This document shows positions 16,229 to 25,126 of a stretch of 64,000 nucleotides of DNA, piece by piece. A program made the position numbers and the translations under genes. The stretch's first letter is position 1; each line of letters begins with the position of its first letter. Source of the stretch: Anaerococcus sp. Marseille-Q5996 (GTDB lineage: Bacteria > Bacillota > Clostridia > Tissierellales > Peptoniphilaceae); NCBI RefSeq assembly GCF_946893725.1, contig NZ_CAMPPE010000001.1, positions 372,001 through 436,000 of the forward strand, in the 5' to 3' direction. The notes below the pieces were generated by a model, which worked only from the letters and a program-made list of their open reading frames with translations, had not been told where the DNA came from and made no database searches.

Positions 16229-17096
16229 TACAATTGGATATTTGCTAATTCTTTTAGGCTTGCTTTTTGTAACAATACCACTAATTAGAAGAACTTATAA
16301 TGATTACTCAGCCCTAGCCTCCAGAAAAAGATTCGAAGAATTGCAGACAAAAAGGTCAGCCGAAGAGGTAGCAACAGAGACTCAAAACGCAGAGGAATAC
16401 AACGAAGTTGTAAAAAATTCTGATGTAACAGTTTCAGATCCATTCACTGCAGAAGACTATCAAACTAAATACGAAAAATTTACCAAAACAAACACACCAT
16501 TTGCCTATCTTTCCATACCAAAATTAGACAAGCACTTACCACTATATCTTGATGCAAGCTTAGAGCACATTTCTCTAGGAGTTGCCCAAGTAGATGGAAC
16601 ATCAATCCCCATAGGTGGGGCAGGAACTAGATCAGTAATAGCTGGCCACAGGGGATGGTGGACAGATACTATGTTTTTATATGTAGACCAACTACAAGCA
16701 GGTGACTATGTTTATATAGAACGTGCAGAAGAAACTATGAGATATGTAGTCCATGACAAAGAAGTCATCGGACCCTACGATTGGGACAAATTAGCTCCAC
16801 GAGGCGAAGAAGACATCATAACTCTTTTGACATGTAGTCCATTTATGCCACCAAGACCAAACAGGCTATTAATTAACTGCTATAGGGATGAAAGCGCTAT
16901 TGCCGAAGAATTTAATATTCCAGACAAAGACTTGCCAGCAAGTCAAAATGAAGACGCAGATGGCAAGACAGATAATATGGTAAAAATAACTAGGATAGCA
17001 ACCTTAATCTTTTCTATCCTCGGTACAATATTATTCATATTAACACTGATTAGATTTATTAGAAGACTAAAAGTAAATATTGCATATGCAAAATAA
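16197..17096 (+). CDS. Class C (pilus) sortase 3
   Basis: The 299-residue product starts at a TTG preceded by ACGGAGG at good spacing, overlapping sortase 2 by 32 bases. It has an N-terminal membrane segment, lid DPF (81-83), His151 (AGHRG), Cys213 (TLLTCSP), Arg223 and a C-terminal membrane segment. It is more divergent than sortases 1 and 2 and the active-site stretch TCSPFMPPRPNRLLINC is distinctive. In related pilus islands one sortase polymerises the shaft and another adds minor subunits; which does what here cannot be read from the sequence. Confidence 0.92.
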   Translation: MKNRLRLTKSSTIGYLLILLGLLFVTIPLIRRTYNDYSALASRKRFEELQTKRSAEEVATETQNAEEYNEVVKNSDVTVSDPFTAEDYQTKYEKFTKTNTPFAYLSIPKLDKHLPLYLDASLEHISLGVAQVDGTSIPIGGAGTRSVIAGHRGWWTDTMFLYVDQLQAGDYVYIERAEETMRYVVHDKEVIGPYDWDKLAPRGEEDIITLLTCSPFMPPRPNRLLINCYRDESAIAEEFNIPDKDLPASQNEDADGKTDNMVKITRIATLIFSILGTILFILTLIRFIRRLKVNIAYAK

Positions 17097-17100
17097 AAGA

Positions 17101-17130
17101 AACCTTGTACTATTGCAAGGTTCTTTTATT
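17101..17130 (+). terminator. Terminator after the class C sortase operon
   Basis: Stem aaccttg with caaggtt, followed by TTCTTTTATT, directly after the sortase 3 stop. Confidence 0.7.
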
Positions 17131-17297
17131 GCAAAAAATTTTTAAAATTCATGATGACAAGTGAAAATTTTATAGTATACTTATAAAATATTAGCCACAA
17201 TTCATACTAAAATACTATGATAAATGTTTTCCTACAATAATCTTGAAATTCCAATATTTTTCTAATGTAAAATTTTAATAATAATTTCGAAATATGT

Positions 17298-17326
17298 TTG
17301 AAATGTGAACAAAAAAATGGTAAAGT
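17298..17326 (+). promoter_or_regulatory. Putative promoter of the FCT-like pilus operon
   Basis: TTGAAA (17298-17303), a 17-base spacer and TAAAGT (17321-17326), about 90 bases before the start codon. The -10 is poor, so activation by a regulator is possible. The rest of the 319-base gap is very AT-rich and shows nothing else. Confidence 0.35.
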
Positions 17327-17415
17327 AATTATGTTAGAAATAAAAGAAATTAAAATTTAAATTAATAATATTAATATATAAATGCTAAAAAATAAAGAAA
17401 GGGGGACTGTTAAGT

Positions 17416-20400
17416 TTGAAATATAAGTTAATGTCCGCAATTATGGCTTTTTCAATGCTAGTTTCATCAACTATTGCTCCACTTGCAGCAAGCAAATCAT
17501 ATGCAAGTGCAGAAATAGAAGAAAATCCAACTATCATGAATGAAAAAATCGATGAAGTAGGAAATGATGAAAAACCAAACGAAATAAGCGACACAAAACT
17601 TGATATTCCTGATAAAACTGAAGAAATTAATGAAAATTCTCCAGTAGAAACAAAAACGGAAAAAGAGAAATCAGGAATACAAGCTGAAGAAGAAACTAAA
17701 AAAGAAACAACAACAGAAGAAAATTTAGAAGAAGAAATAGAAGAAAAAGTAAAAATAGTCAAAAAATCTGTTGATGTGGATTTATACGAAGACAGTTCCT
17801 ACTATACAATATCAAATGAAGACATCGACATCAAAATCACTGGACAAATGCCAGAAAATGGCACAATAAAAGCCTACGAAATCCAAAATGCAGTTACAGA
17901 TATGGAAAAAGTAAATGTACTTGGATTTGGATTTGGAATATTTGATAAAGATGGCAATCTATATGATAAAAATCTTGCTGATGAGTACGAGATTGAAATA
18001 AGATCAGAAAAAATATCAGACTTAGATAAAATTTACATTTACGAAAAAAATAAGAATAATGTTAGATTTACAGAAACAAGGGATTTTTCAAAACTATCTG
18101 ACAAAGTAAAAGTGGATAGCAGAGCAGATGAATTTGCTATTGCCAAAGATATTGAAAAAGAAGAAAAACAAACTCAGATAGAAAAAACAGGTGAAGAAGA
18201 AAAATCTCCATTCTTATCGACTGAAGATAAAAAAGAAGTTAATGAAAAAAACTTAGCCGAAAAAGAAATTGAAAAACCAAAAGACATGTTAGATAGCTTA
18301 ACAAATTCGGCGATTGAAAAACAAGATACTGAAGCCAGCAATGAAAAAGCAGATGAAAAAACCTCATCAGACCTAGAACTAGTAGATTGGAAAAAAGACT
18401 TATTAGATACCTTTGCTGGTAATTTAGAAAATGAAAAACCAGTAGATGAAGAAAATAGTGAAGAAACATCTAATAATGAAGAAACTGTAAAAGAAGACAA
18501 TCAATCAGAAAATCTTACCACTGACTTACAAGTAACTGATGAGAAAGAAGAAGGTTCAGAAGTTAAAACAGATGCTACTACAGAATCTAACAAAAATGAA
18601 GAATTAGATAAAGAAACTAGTAAAGGAAATATCGAAAAATCTGAAACTAACGAAGAGATAGAAGAAAAACTAACATATCAACAAGTTTTAGCAGAAATAT
18701 ACACAGATAGCTCTTATGGGCAAAAAGCAGATGATCAAACAAGGATAAAACTTTCAGGTAAGCTACCTGGATATACAAAAGTAAAAGCATATCCAGTAGA
18801 AATCACAATTGAGGGCAAGGAAGTCCTAGCTGCTTATGATATTACAATCTTTGATGAAAATGATGATGAATACAAAGTCACAGAAAAAAATGACATCCAA
18901 GTTCAAATCACAAATCAAAAGATAAAAGAAGCAGATGAAGTAGATGTATATCATAAAGAAAATAAATTTGCTCCAGAAGAAAAGATTAGTGTAGAAAACA
19001 AAAGCAAGGATACAGTAACTTTTAAGGCAGAAAGCTTCTCGATTTATGCCGTTACATCACCAGAGGCTCGCGCTATCACATTTGTATTTTTAAACAAAAA
19101 TGAAAAAGGTGAAAGAGAAGTGTGGGATACCCAAACAATTAGAGATGGTGAAAAACTTATTGAACCAGAACTACCTATCTTTAGCTATAAGGGTAAGTTT
19201 GAAGGCTGGCATTATTATGATATAGAAACTGATACTTTAGGTGAGAAATTTGACTTTGATAAACCAGTTGCTGTAACAGAATCATCTCCTAAAATCATAT
19301 ACCTAAAGGGAAAGTATCCAGATGTTGCCTATATCAACTTTATAGATAGAAAAGAAGTTAAAAATAGTGATGGCAGTATAAGATATGTGAATGAAGTCCT
19401 ATCCACAAAGGAAATACCACTAGGCAGTAAGGTTACAACAGAAGATGTACCAGTACTCCCAGGAGAAAGTGGAACTGTATTCTCACACTGGGCTACAAAG
19501 CCAGAAGGAAGCACAGCTTTTGATTTTAACACTCCAATCACAAAGGGCTATATCCAAAGTGTACAGGGCGCAGACAATTTCGTTAAACTTAACCTATATG
19601 CAGTATTTAAAAAAGCACTTACAGTCACCTTTGATTCCCAAGGTGGAACCCATGTAAATAATCAAGTGGTATATAGTGGAAACAAACTAAATTTAAATGA
19701 TTTGACAAAACCAGTAAGGCCAGGCTATGACTTTAAATACTGGTCGACTTCACCAAATGGAAGGCAATTCAATGCAAACACCCCTATCACCAAAGACATG
19801 ACCCTTTATGCCGTGTGGACTCCTAGGGTGGTTAAATACACTATCAACCATTTTATGGAAAACGCAGATGACAGTGGCTACTCCCTCTATAAATCGGAAA
19901 CAAGAACTGCTAATGCAGGAACATACACAAATGCTGATTCAAGCACTTATAAGCTACCAGCTTCAACAATGAATAATGAAAAGATACACTATGTTCGAGC
20001 TGATGAACGAAAAATCATAAGAGGGGATGACTCCACAGAGATCAATCTCTACTATGATAGGGATAGATTCACATTTAGAATTTTTGAGTCATATGTTTTC
20101 TATGAGACTGACGTTGTAAAAGTAGACTTAAAATGGGGAGCAGATACCAAACCTTATTTCGAAGAAGCTCTAAGAAAGTTGCCTTCAGGTTACACTTTTA
20201 AGGAAAATGGTATTGCTGGTCAGACTGTTACTAGTCCTCCAAGGATGCCAAAAAATAACTACCAACTACTAGCCTGGCGTGAAGGTAAGAATGAATGGAA
20301 TGTGAGAATCATAGATGTTGAGACCAATCAGCTAATAAGACTTGATGCAAAAACATCTCAATTAAGCTCATCACTTCAAGGTTATACTGGTGGAGAAATA

Positions 20401-22092
20401 ATACCAGGCTATACCTACAAATATGTAGAAAGACCAGGAAATGACTTTGCTAGACCAAGCACAAGGCACGCAGATGGTAAAACGTCTGAACAAAATGAGG
20501 TATGGGTTTTCTATCAAAGAAATAGACATACGCTAACTTTTGCTACCAATGGTAATGGACCTGATATCGTAAGAGATAACATTCTCTATGATTCATCCTT
20601 GGCTAAATACGCCCCAGAAAATTATATAATTGGGCAAACAAAAAATGGTGAAGGCAAAATATTTGCTGGATGGTTTGATAATTCCAACGGTGCGGGCAAT
20701 CCTGTAGACCTAAAAACTATGACCATGCCCGACAATGACTTAAAATTATACGCCAAATGGGAAGAGCCAATATATACAGTTAGAGCATATAAACAAAGAA
20801 ACAACCCCGATGCAGGTGTTATTGAACTAAAAGTAAAAAGGGGAAATACGGTAGATAGGACTAAGCTTAGCGCTGACAAACCTCCCGTTGCCCAACAAAC
20901 CCAAGGATCAGAGCTTAGGTGGTATGCATATATCAACGGAACACTGACAGAATACAACTTTAATGATCCTGTATATAGCGATTTATTTTTATATCCTGTT
21001 TGGCTAGCTCCAGTGGGGGATGAATTTAGACCTCTATCACAAATTTATAGAGTCAAGTACAAGGCTCCTCAAGAAGGCGGCACCGACTATATCTACACAG
21101 ACCCAAACGACTATGTAAACAATGCTGAAGCCATAGTCATACCACCATATGTAAACAATGACTATAGGTTCCCACCTGATAAAGATAATCCAACTGGCAA
21201 ACAACTATCAATGCCAAAAGATAAAGTTTTTGAAGGTTGGGTCATAGATAAAAATTCAGAATTTACTAGTGTCACAGATCCAAATATGCTTAATAAAATC
21301 TACCGACCAGGAGATATAGTAAATGTAATAGGTAATATTATGTTTAAGCCGGTATTTAACGAGTTTAGGGTTACAAAACTTACCCTTAAAGAAATCGCTC
21401 CAAATGGTAGTAAGTTAGATGATATAGTCTATGAATCTCGAAATAAACCATCAAATTTGCCAAGTGGTATAAATGATAATAGACCAACTGAAGATTTAAG
21501 AAATAATGACATCATAAAATTACCACAGCCAAGAGCTACAAATACAACTGGGTTTACATTTTTAGGCTGGTCCACAACTGAAGATCCAACTCAAGGTAGG
21601 ATTTTTAAGCCTGACCAAGAAGTTATGATCACAGATGAAAACACGCCAAACATTCTCTATGGTATATGGGAAAGAGACAAATACAAAGTAACTATTAGAA
21701 ATGATGTTATAGGCGATTACATCACAGATAATGATAAAAAATTCAAAGTTTCATATACCTTAGAAGGTAAAACTTATGAAAAGGTCTATACAATAGAAAA
21801 TGGTGCATCAGTAGATGTTGAAATTCCTTATGGAAGCAATATAAGTATTGAGTCATTATCTGATCGATTGGTAAAATATAAGTATAAAGATTCTATTCAT
21901 AATAGTAAAACCTTTAGTTTAGATTCTTTAGTTGGAGATATAGAAGTCATATTTGAAACTCAACCCATACCGCCACCTACAGGCATAATCGATAACATAG
22001 CCCCTATGGCTATAATGCTAGCCCTAGCTATTATGGCCTTTGCATATAGATTTTACAAAAAAGATAAAGTAGCAGGGGGGATTGATGAATGA
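17416..22092 (+). CDS. Giant pilus-tip adhesin with InlB-type repeats and a PPTG sorting signal
   Basis: The 1558-residue product has a signal peptide (to about residue 32), a long Glu/Lys/Thr-rich disordered region, two copies of a domain around Y-x-D-S-S-Y (about 117-230 and 415-550), InlB/Listeria-Bacteroides type repeats (e.g. TVTFDSQGG...ITKDMTLYAVW at about 735-804, another at 1037-1118) and a MucBP-like stretch (about 807-880). The C-terminus has PPTG (1520-1523) then IIDNIAP, a membrane segment and a charged tail. The same [IP]PTG-I-x-N-I-A-P signature occurs in the pilin at 23153, pointing to a shared sortase. The TTG start has AAGAAAGGGGGA at good spacing. Its place first in the operon corresponds to Cpa, the streptococcal pilus-tip adhesin. 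Confidence 0.85.
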   Translation: MKYKLMSAIMAFSMLVSSTIAPLAASKSYASAEIEENPTIMNEKIDEVGNDEKPNEISDTKLDIPDKTEEINENSPVETKTEKEKSGIQAEEETKKETTTEENLEEEIEEKVKIVKKSVDVDLYEDSSYYTISNEDIDIKITGQMPENGTIKAYEIQNAVTDMEKVNVLGFGFGIFDKDGNLYDKNLADEYEIEIRSEKISDLDKIYIYEKNKNNVRFTETRDFSKLSDKVKVDSRADEFAIAKDIEKEEKQTQIEKTGEEEKSPFLSTEDKKEVNEKNLAEKEIEKPKDMLDSLTNSAIEKQDTEASNEKADEKTSSDLELVDWKKDLLDTFAGNLENEKPVDEENSEETSNNEETVKEDNQSENLTTDLQVTDEKEEGSEVKTDATTESNKNEELDKETSKGNIEKSETNEEIEEKLTYQQVLAEIYTDSSYGQKADDQTRIKLSGKLPGYTKVKAYPVEITIEGKEVLAAYDITIFDENDDEYKVTEKNDIQVQITNQKIKEADEVDVYHKENKFAPEEKISVENKSKDTVTFKAESFSIYAVTSPEARAITFVFLNKNEKGEREVWDTQTIRDGEKLIEPELPIFSYKGKFEGWHYYDIETDTLGEKFDFDKPVAVTESSPKIIYLKGKYPDVAYINFIDRKEVKNSDGSIRYVNEVLSTKEIPLGSKVTTEDVPVLPGESGTVFSHWATKPEGSTAFDFNTPITKGYIQSVQGADNFVKLNLYAVFKKALTVTFDSQGGTHVNNQVVYSGNKLNLNDLTKPVRPGYDFKYWSTSPNGRQFNANTPITKDMTLYAVWTPRVVKYTINHFMENADDSGYSLYKSETRTANAGTYTNADSSTYKLPASTMNNEKIHYVRADERKIIRGDDSTEINLYYDRDRFTFRIFESYVFYETDVVKVDLKWGADTKPYFEEALRKLPSGYTFKENGIAGQTVTSPPRMPKNNYQLLAWREGKNEWNVRIIDVETNQLIRLDAKTSQLSSSLQGYTGGEIIPGYTYKYVERPGNDFARPSTRHADGKTSEQNEVWVFYQRNRHTLTFATNGNGPDIVRDNILYDSSLAKYAPENYIIGQTKNGEGKIFAGWFDNSNGAGNPVDLKTMTMPDNDLKLYAKWEEPIYTVRAYKQRNNPDAGVIELKVKRGNTVDRTKLSADKPPVAQQTQGSELRWYAYINGTLTEYNFNDPVYSDLFLYPVWLAPVGDEFRPLSQIYRVKYKAPQEGGTDYIYTDPNDYVNNAEAIVIPPYVNNDYRFPPDKDNPTGKQLSMPKDKVFEGWVIDKNSEFTSVTDPNMLNKIYRPGDIVNVIGNIMFKPVFNEFRVTKLTLKEIAPNGSKLDDIVYESRNKPSNLPSGINDNRPTEDLRNNDIIKLPQPRATNTTGFTFLGWSTTEDPTQGRIFKPDQEVMITDENTPNILYGIWERDKYKVTIRNDVIGDYITDNDKKFKVSYTLEGKTYEKVYTIENGASVDVEIPYGSNISIESLSDRLVKYKYKDSIHNSKTFSLDSLVGDIEVIFETQPIPPPTGIIDNIAPMAIMLALAIMAFAYRFYKKDKVAGGIDE

Positions 22093-22300
22093 ATTAGAAA
22101 AAATAGAACAATATTTAGAAAATCTTAAGTTTAAAAAACAAACTTTAGGCGGAGTGTCTGAGGCAGATGTGTTGGCAAAAGTCCAGCAGCTCTCAGATCT
22201 CTATGCCGAGGCTTTTAAAAATCAACAGATTAAATATGAAACTCTACTAGATGACAAGAATAGAGAACTAAAAGCATTAAGAGAGAATAGCAATGAGTGA
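22085..22300 (+). CDS. Small predicted coiled-coil protein
   Basis: A 71-residue, highly charged helical protein with heptad-like spacing (IEQYLENLKFKKQ, then VLAKVQQLSDLYAEAFKN). No signal peptide or membrane segment, so it should be cytoplasmic. The ATG at 22085 overlaps the adhesin stop by eight bases with AGGGGGG upstream, and its own stop overlaps the sipA-like start, so it is embedded in the pilus operon by translational coupling. No family is recognised; the N-terminal part is faintly like DivIVA/GpsB helices. A scaffold for positioning the pilus machinery is conceivable. Confidence 0.7.
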   Translation: MNELEKIEQYLENLKFKKQTLGGVSEADVLAKVQQLSDLYAEAFKNQQIKYETLLDDKNRELKALRENSNE

Positions 22301-22898
22301 AAAAATAAAAGTAACTCATGCGGATAGTAAAACCTCGCTAGATCCTGTCGATTTTACAAATATTAATAAAATCATCAGACAAAAGCGAGTTAATGTCTCA
22401 AATAAAAATGCAATTAAAGGTTTTTTTAAGAAATTATTTCTTATTATCTTAGTATTATGGTTGTTGTTCACTTTCATTTTTGGATTTTTCGTAGTCTATA
22501 ATGATGATATGTTTCCAAAAATGGTACCAAGTGACTTGTTGATGTACTATAGACTCGATAGAGACTTCTATGTGGGTGATGTAGTAGTGGTAGGTAAGAA
22601 TGATGCAGACTATGCGCTACGAATAGTAGCAAGTGGTGGAGATGAAGTAGACATCTCTGATGAAGGACAGTTGATAATAAACGGATCATATCAGGCAGAA
22701 ACAAATATTTTCTACCCAACAAGGGAATACGACGAAACAACAATTGATATCAAATTCCCAATGAAACTAAAAGAAAATGAAGTTTTCGCCTTAGGAGATA
22801 TGAGAAAAGGTGCCAAAGACTCTAGATACTTTGGACCAGTTGAAAGAGATGAAATAAAGGGAAAAGTATTCGCCCTTTATAGAAGAAGTAAATTTTAA
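22293..22898 (+). CDS. SipA-like signal peptidase I homologue lacking the catalytic dyad
   Basis: The 201-residue product has one membrane segment (about 44-69) and a type I signal peptidase fold (DDMFPKM, then GDVVVV, ALRIVASGGDEV, ALGDMRKGAKDSR). The catalytic serine of the S-M-x-P motif is Asp72 (DDMFP) and the general-base lysine is Leu109 (YALRIV where active enzymes have Y-x-K-R). It should therefore be inactive as a protease. In Streptococcus pyogenes the FCT protein SipA has lost the same two residues, with Asp replacing Ser, and acts as a pilus assembly factor. Its place before an FctA-like pilin and a class B sortase supports the same role here. Confidence 0.88.
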   Translation: MSEKIKVTHADSKTSLDPVDFTNINKIIRQKRVNVSNKNAIKGFFKKLFLIILVLWLLFTFIFGFFVVYNDDMFPKMVPSDLLMYYRLDRDFYVGDVVVVGKNDADYALRIVASGGDEVDISDEGQLIINGSYQAETNIFYPTREYDETTIDIKFPMKLKENEVFALGDMRKGAKDSRYFGPVERDEIKGKVFALYRRSKF

Positions 22899-22967
22899 TT
22901 GGAATTATCAATTACATGGAGAATTATCATCTGAGAATTTCGGTATATAACAAAGATTTTCAAAAAA

Positions 22968-23100
22968 AGATTTCTCCACTACGCTTCGCTCCGGTCGAAA
23001 TGACAAACTAGTGAGCATGAGAAAGTTTTAAAGCATGTAAAAACGTATAATCCCACGCTGTCACCCTGAGCGCAGCGATAGCGGAGTAGAAGGGTCTCAT
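22968..23100. repeat. Hybrid palindrome-family element inside the pilus operon
   Basis: The left half (AGATTTCTCCACT, then CCGGTCGAAATGACA) matches the 5' arm of the nine-copy family at 3.6-8.9 kb. The right half (TGTCACCCTGAGCG...AGAAGGGTCTCAT) is a different arm type, pairing only weakly with the left. It fills most of the 254-base gap between the sipA-like gene and the pilin. Confidence 0.65.
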
Positions 23101-23152
23101 AAATGAGATACCAATTAAGCTTAGGAAAAATAAAAATAGGAGAAAAAAATTA

Positions 23153-24223
23153 ATGAATTTAAACAATATTTTCAAAAAAGTAACAGGTGTTGCATTAGCA
23201 GCAACATTATCATTTGGTGCATTTGCTGGGAATGCATTTGCAGCAGCAACAGATCCAATAAACGGAGAAAACAGCACAAAAGCGTCAACTGAAGCACCAA
23301 CTCTTAAGAAAACTGTTACAGGTGGTAACTACTTTGGTGGTGGTACTTTTAACTTTACAGTTACACCAGATAAAGCTCCGGATGGCGCATATACAGGTTA
23401 CACATCTAGACCAGCTGCTAACTTCTTATCACTTCAAAATTCAGGTGCATTAACATTACAACCTGGTGTTAAAGAGGGAGAACTTACAGTTAATATTGAC
23501 CAAGCTGCTGTAAATAATGTACTGCCTGGTGTTTATAGATTTAACATAACAGAAAATGATACAACAATTGCTGGTATTACAAAAGATCCTAGTACAATGA
23601 CTGTTGATGCATTTGTAACAACAACAAATGGTACTGATAGAAAAGTTGAATATTTCATAGTTTCTGAAAACGGTCAAAAAGCTAATTTGAATTTTGAGAA
23701 CAAATTAGAAACTCAAGATATTACACTTACAAAAACAATCAGTGGTAACCAAGCCAACCTATCTGATCAGTTTACATTTAATATTGTAGTTAGTTCAGCT
23801 ACAGACAAGACAGTATCTTATACAATAACAGATGCCTCTGGTACTGCAAAAACAGGCCAAGTAACCACAGGAAAAGGTATATCATCTACACAAATGACAA
23901 ATGGTAGCACAATTAAAATTGAAGGTCTAGCTGCTGGAGATAAACTAGCGGTATCAGAAACTGATTCGAATAACTATGGCGGCTATGAAGCTACTGCAAC
24001 TTACAATGGAGCCGATGTAATAAAAAATCATTCATTACCTGTAACTGATGCATCTTTTACTGTTGCAGCAGGTGGAGATACTATTCAATGGACAAACAGC
24101 AGAAAAGCTGAAATCCCAACAGGTCTTATAGAAAACATCGCACCATTTATACTAGCAATCGCAGCAGCAGGAATTGTATTCTTCGTATACTTCAATAGAG
24201 ATAAAGAAGAAGAACTTGCTTAA
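23153..24223 (+). CDS. FctA-like backbone pilin (streptococcal isopeptide-type)
   Basis: The 356-residue product has a signal peptide ending at AFAA, two Spy0128/FctA-type domains (first about 45-180, with GGGTFNFTVTP; second about 185-310, with LSDQFTFNIVVSS and LAAGDKLAVSETD), and the sorting signal IPTG (321-324) followed by LIENIAP, a membrane segment and a charged tail. FctA domains form internal isopeptide bonds and are polymerised by class B-type pilus sortases recognising [QE][VI]PTG. The adjacent class B sortase and SipA homologue complete the set. TAGGAG precedes the ATG. Confidence 0.9.
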   Translation: MNLNNIFKKVTGVALAATLSFGAFAGNAFAAATDPINGENSTKASTEAPTLKKTVTGGNYFGGGTFNFTVTPDKAPDGAYTGYTSRPAANFLSLQNSGALTLQPGVKEGELTVNIDQAAVNNVLPGVYRFNITENDTTIAGITKDPSTMTVDAFVTTTNGTDRKVEYFIVSENGQKANLNFENKLETQDITLTKTISGNQANLSDQFTFNIVVSSATDKTVSYTITDASGTAKTGQVTTGKGISSTQMTNGSTIKIEGLAAGDKLAVSETDSNNYGGYEATATYNGADVIKNHSLPVTDASFTVAAGGDTIQWTNSRKAEIPTGLIENIAPFILAIAAAGIVFFVYFNRDKEEELA

Positions 24224-24275
24224 TAATTAGAAAAAATATCAAAAATTAAAATCCCGCCAGATTAAAAACGGCCCC

Positions 24276-24294
24276 TAGTCCCGGGAAGGGACTA
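24276..24294 (+). other. Hairpin between pilin and pilus sortase
   Basis: TAGTCCC-GGGAA-GGGACTA forms a perfect 7-bp stem in the 147-base gap. No T-run follows directly, so it is more likely an mRNA-stabilising or processing hairpin than a terminator; it could explain higher pilin than sortase expression. Confidence 0.45.
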
Positions 24295-24370
24295 CCAAAC
24301 AATTATTTTTTTATACCAAAACCCAAGGCTTGAGATTAATAAATCAATTCCAAAGAAAGGAGCAAGCAAT

Positions 24371-25126
24371 TTGCAAACAGTAGCAAATATATCGCGCATT
24401 GGCGAGAAAATATTAGACCGTATGGTCGCAATAATCTTAATATTGGTCATGCTTTTTGCAGGATACTCCCTATGGAATTCATATATGCTTTTTAGGGGTG
24501 GATTTGCTGGAGATGATCTTTTAAAATATAAACCTCAAATTACCGAAGATGGCGAAAATCCTACTCTGTGGGACTTGATGAAGATAAATGAAGATGTAGT
24601 AGCTTGGGTTACTATCGATGATACAAATATAGACCATCCAGTAGTCCAGGGTGAAGATAATATGGAATATGTAAACAAAGATGTTTACAAAAAGTTCGCC
24701 TTAAGTGGTGCAATATTCCTAGATTATAGAAATAATAAGGAATTCAAAGATCCCTATTCACTTTTATATGGCCACCATATGGACCAGGGTGGGATGTTTG
24801 GGGATGTGGTTTTATTTGAAAAAAAAGATTATTTTGACAAACACAAAACTGGCACACTTTTCTTACCAAAAGAAACCTATCGCATAGAAATATTTATGGT
24901 TAGCAAAATAGATGCCTATGATAGTGTGATTTTTAATCCATCGTCAATTGCATCCATGGATAATAGGCAAGCTCTGATTGAACATGCTAGAAAAACAAAG
25001 CTGCATGAAAGAGACATTAATATTGGAAATGACAGAATAATTGCTTTATCAACCTGTGAGAAGGCAACTACAAATGGTAGAACTGTTGTCCTCGGTGTAA
25101 TAAGACCTATGAATGGAGATAAATAA
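24371..25126 (+). CDS. Class B pilus sortase of the FCT-like unit
   Basis: The 251-residue product has an N-terminal membrane segment (about 18-36) and class B features: His135 (LLYGHHMDQGGMFGD), Cys229 (IALSTCEKA) and Arg237 (NGRTVVLGVI), with the long helical insertion typical of the class. Class B sortases can polymerise FctA-type pili in streptococci, and this gene lies between an FctA-like and an FctB-like gene. The TTG start is set by AAAGGAG eight bases upstream. The stop overlaps the next ATG by one base. Confidence 0.9.
   Translation: MQTVANISRIGEKILDRMVAIILILVMLFAGYSLWNSYMLFRGGFAGDDLLKYKPQITEDGENPTLWDLMKINEDVVAWVTIDDTNIDHPVVQGEDNMEYVNKDVYKKFALSGAIFLDYRNNKEFKDPYSLLYGHHMDQGGMFGDVVLFEKKDYFDKHKTGTLFLPKETYRIEIFMVSKIDAYDSVIFNPSSIASMDNRQALIEHARKTKLHERDINIGNDRIIALSTCEKATTNGRTVVLGVIRPMNGDK

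Noticed and set aside
17385-18500. Serine/phenylalanine-rich minus-strand frames within the giant adhesin
   Set aside because: These mirror the Glu/Lys-rich coding strand and have no start signals or domain content.
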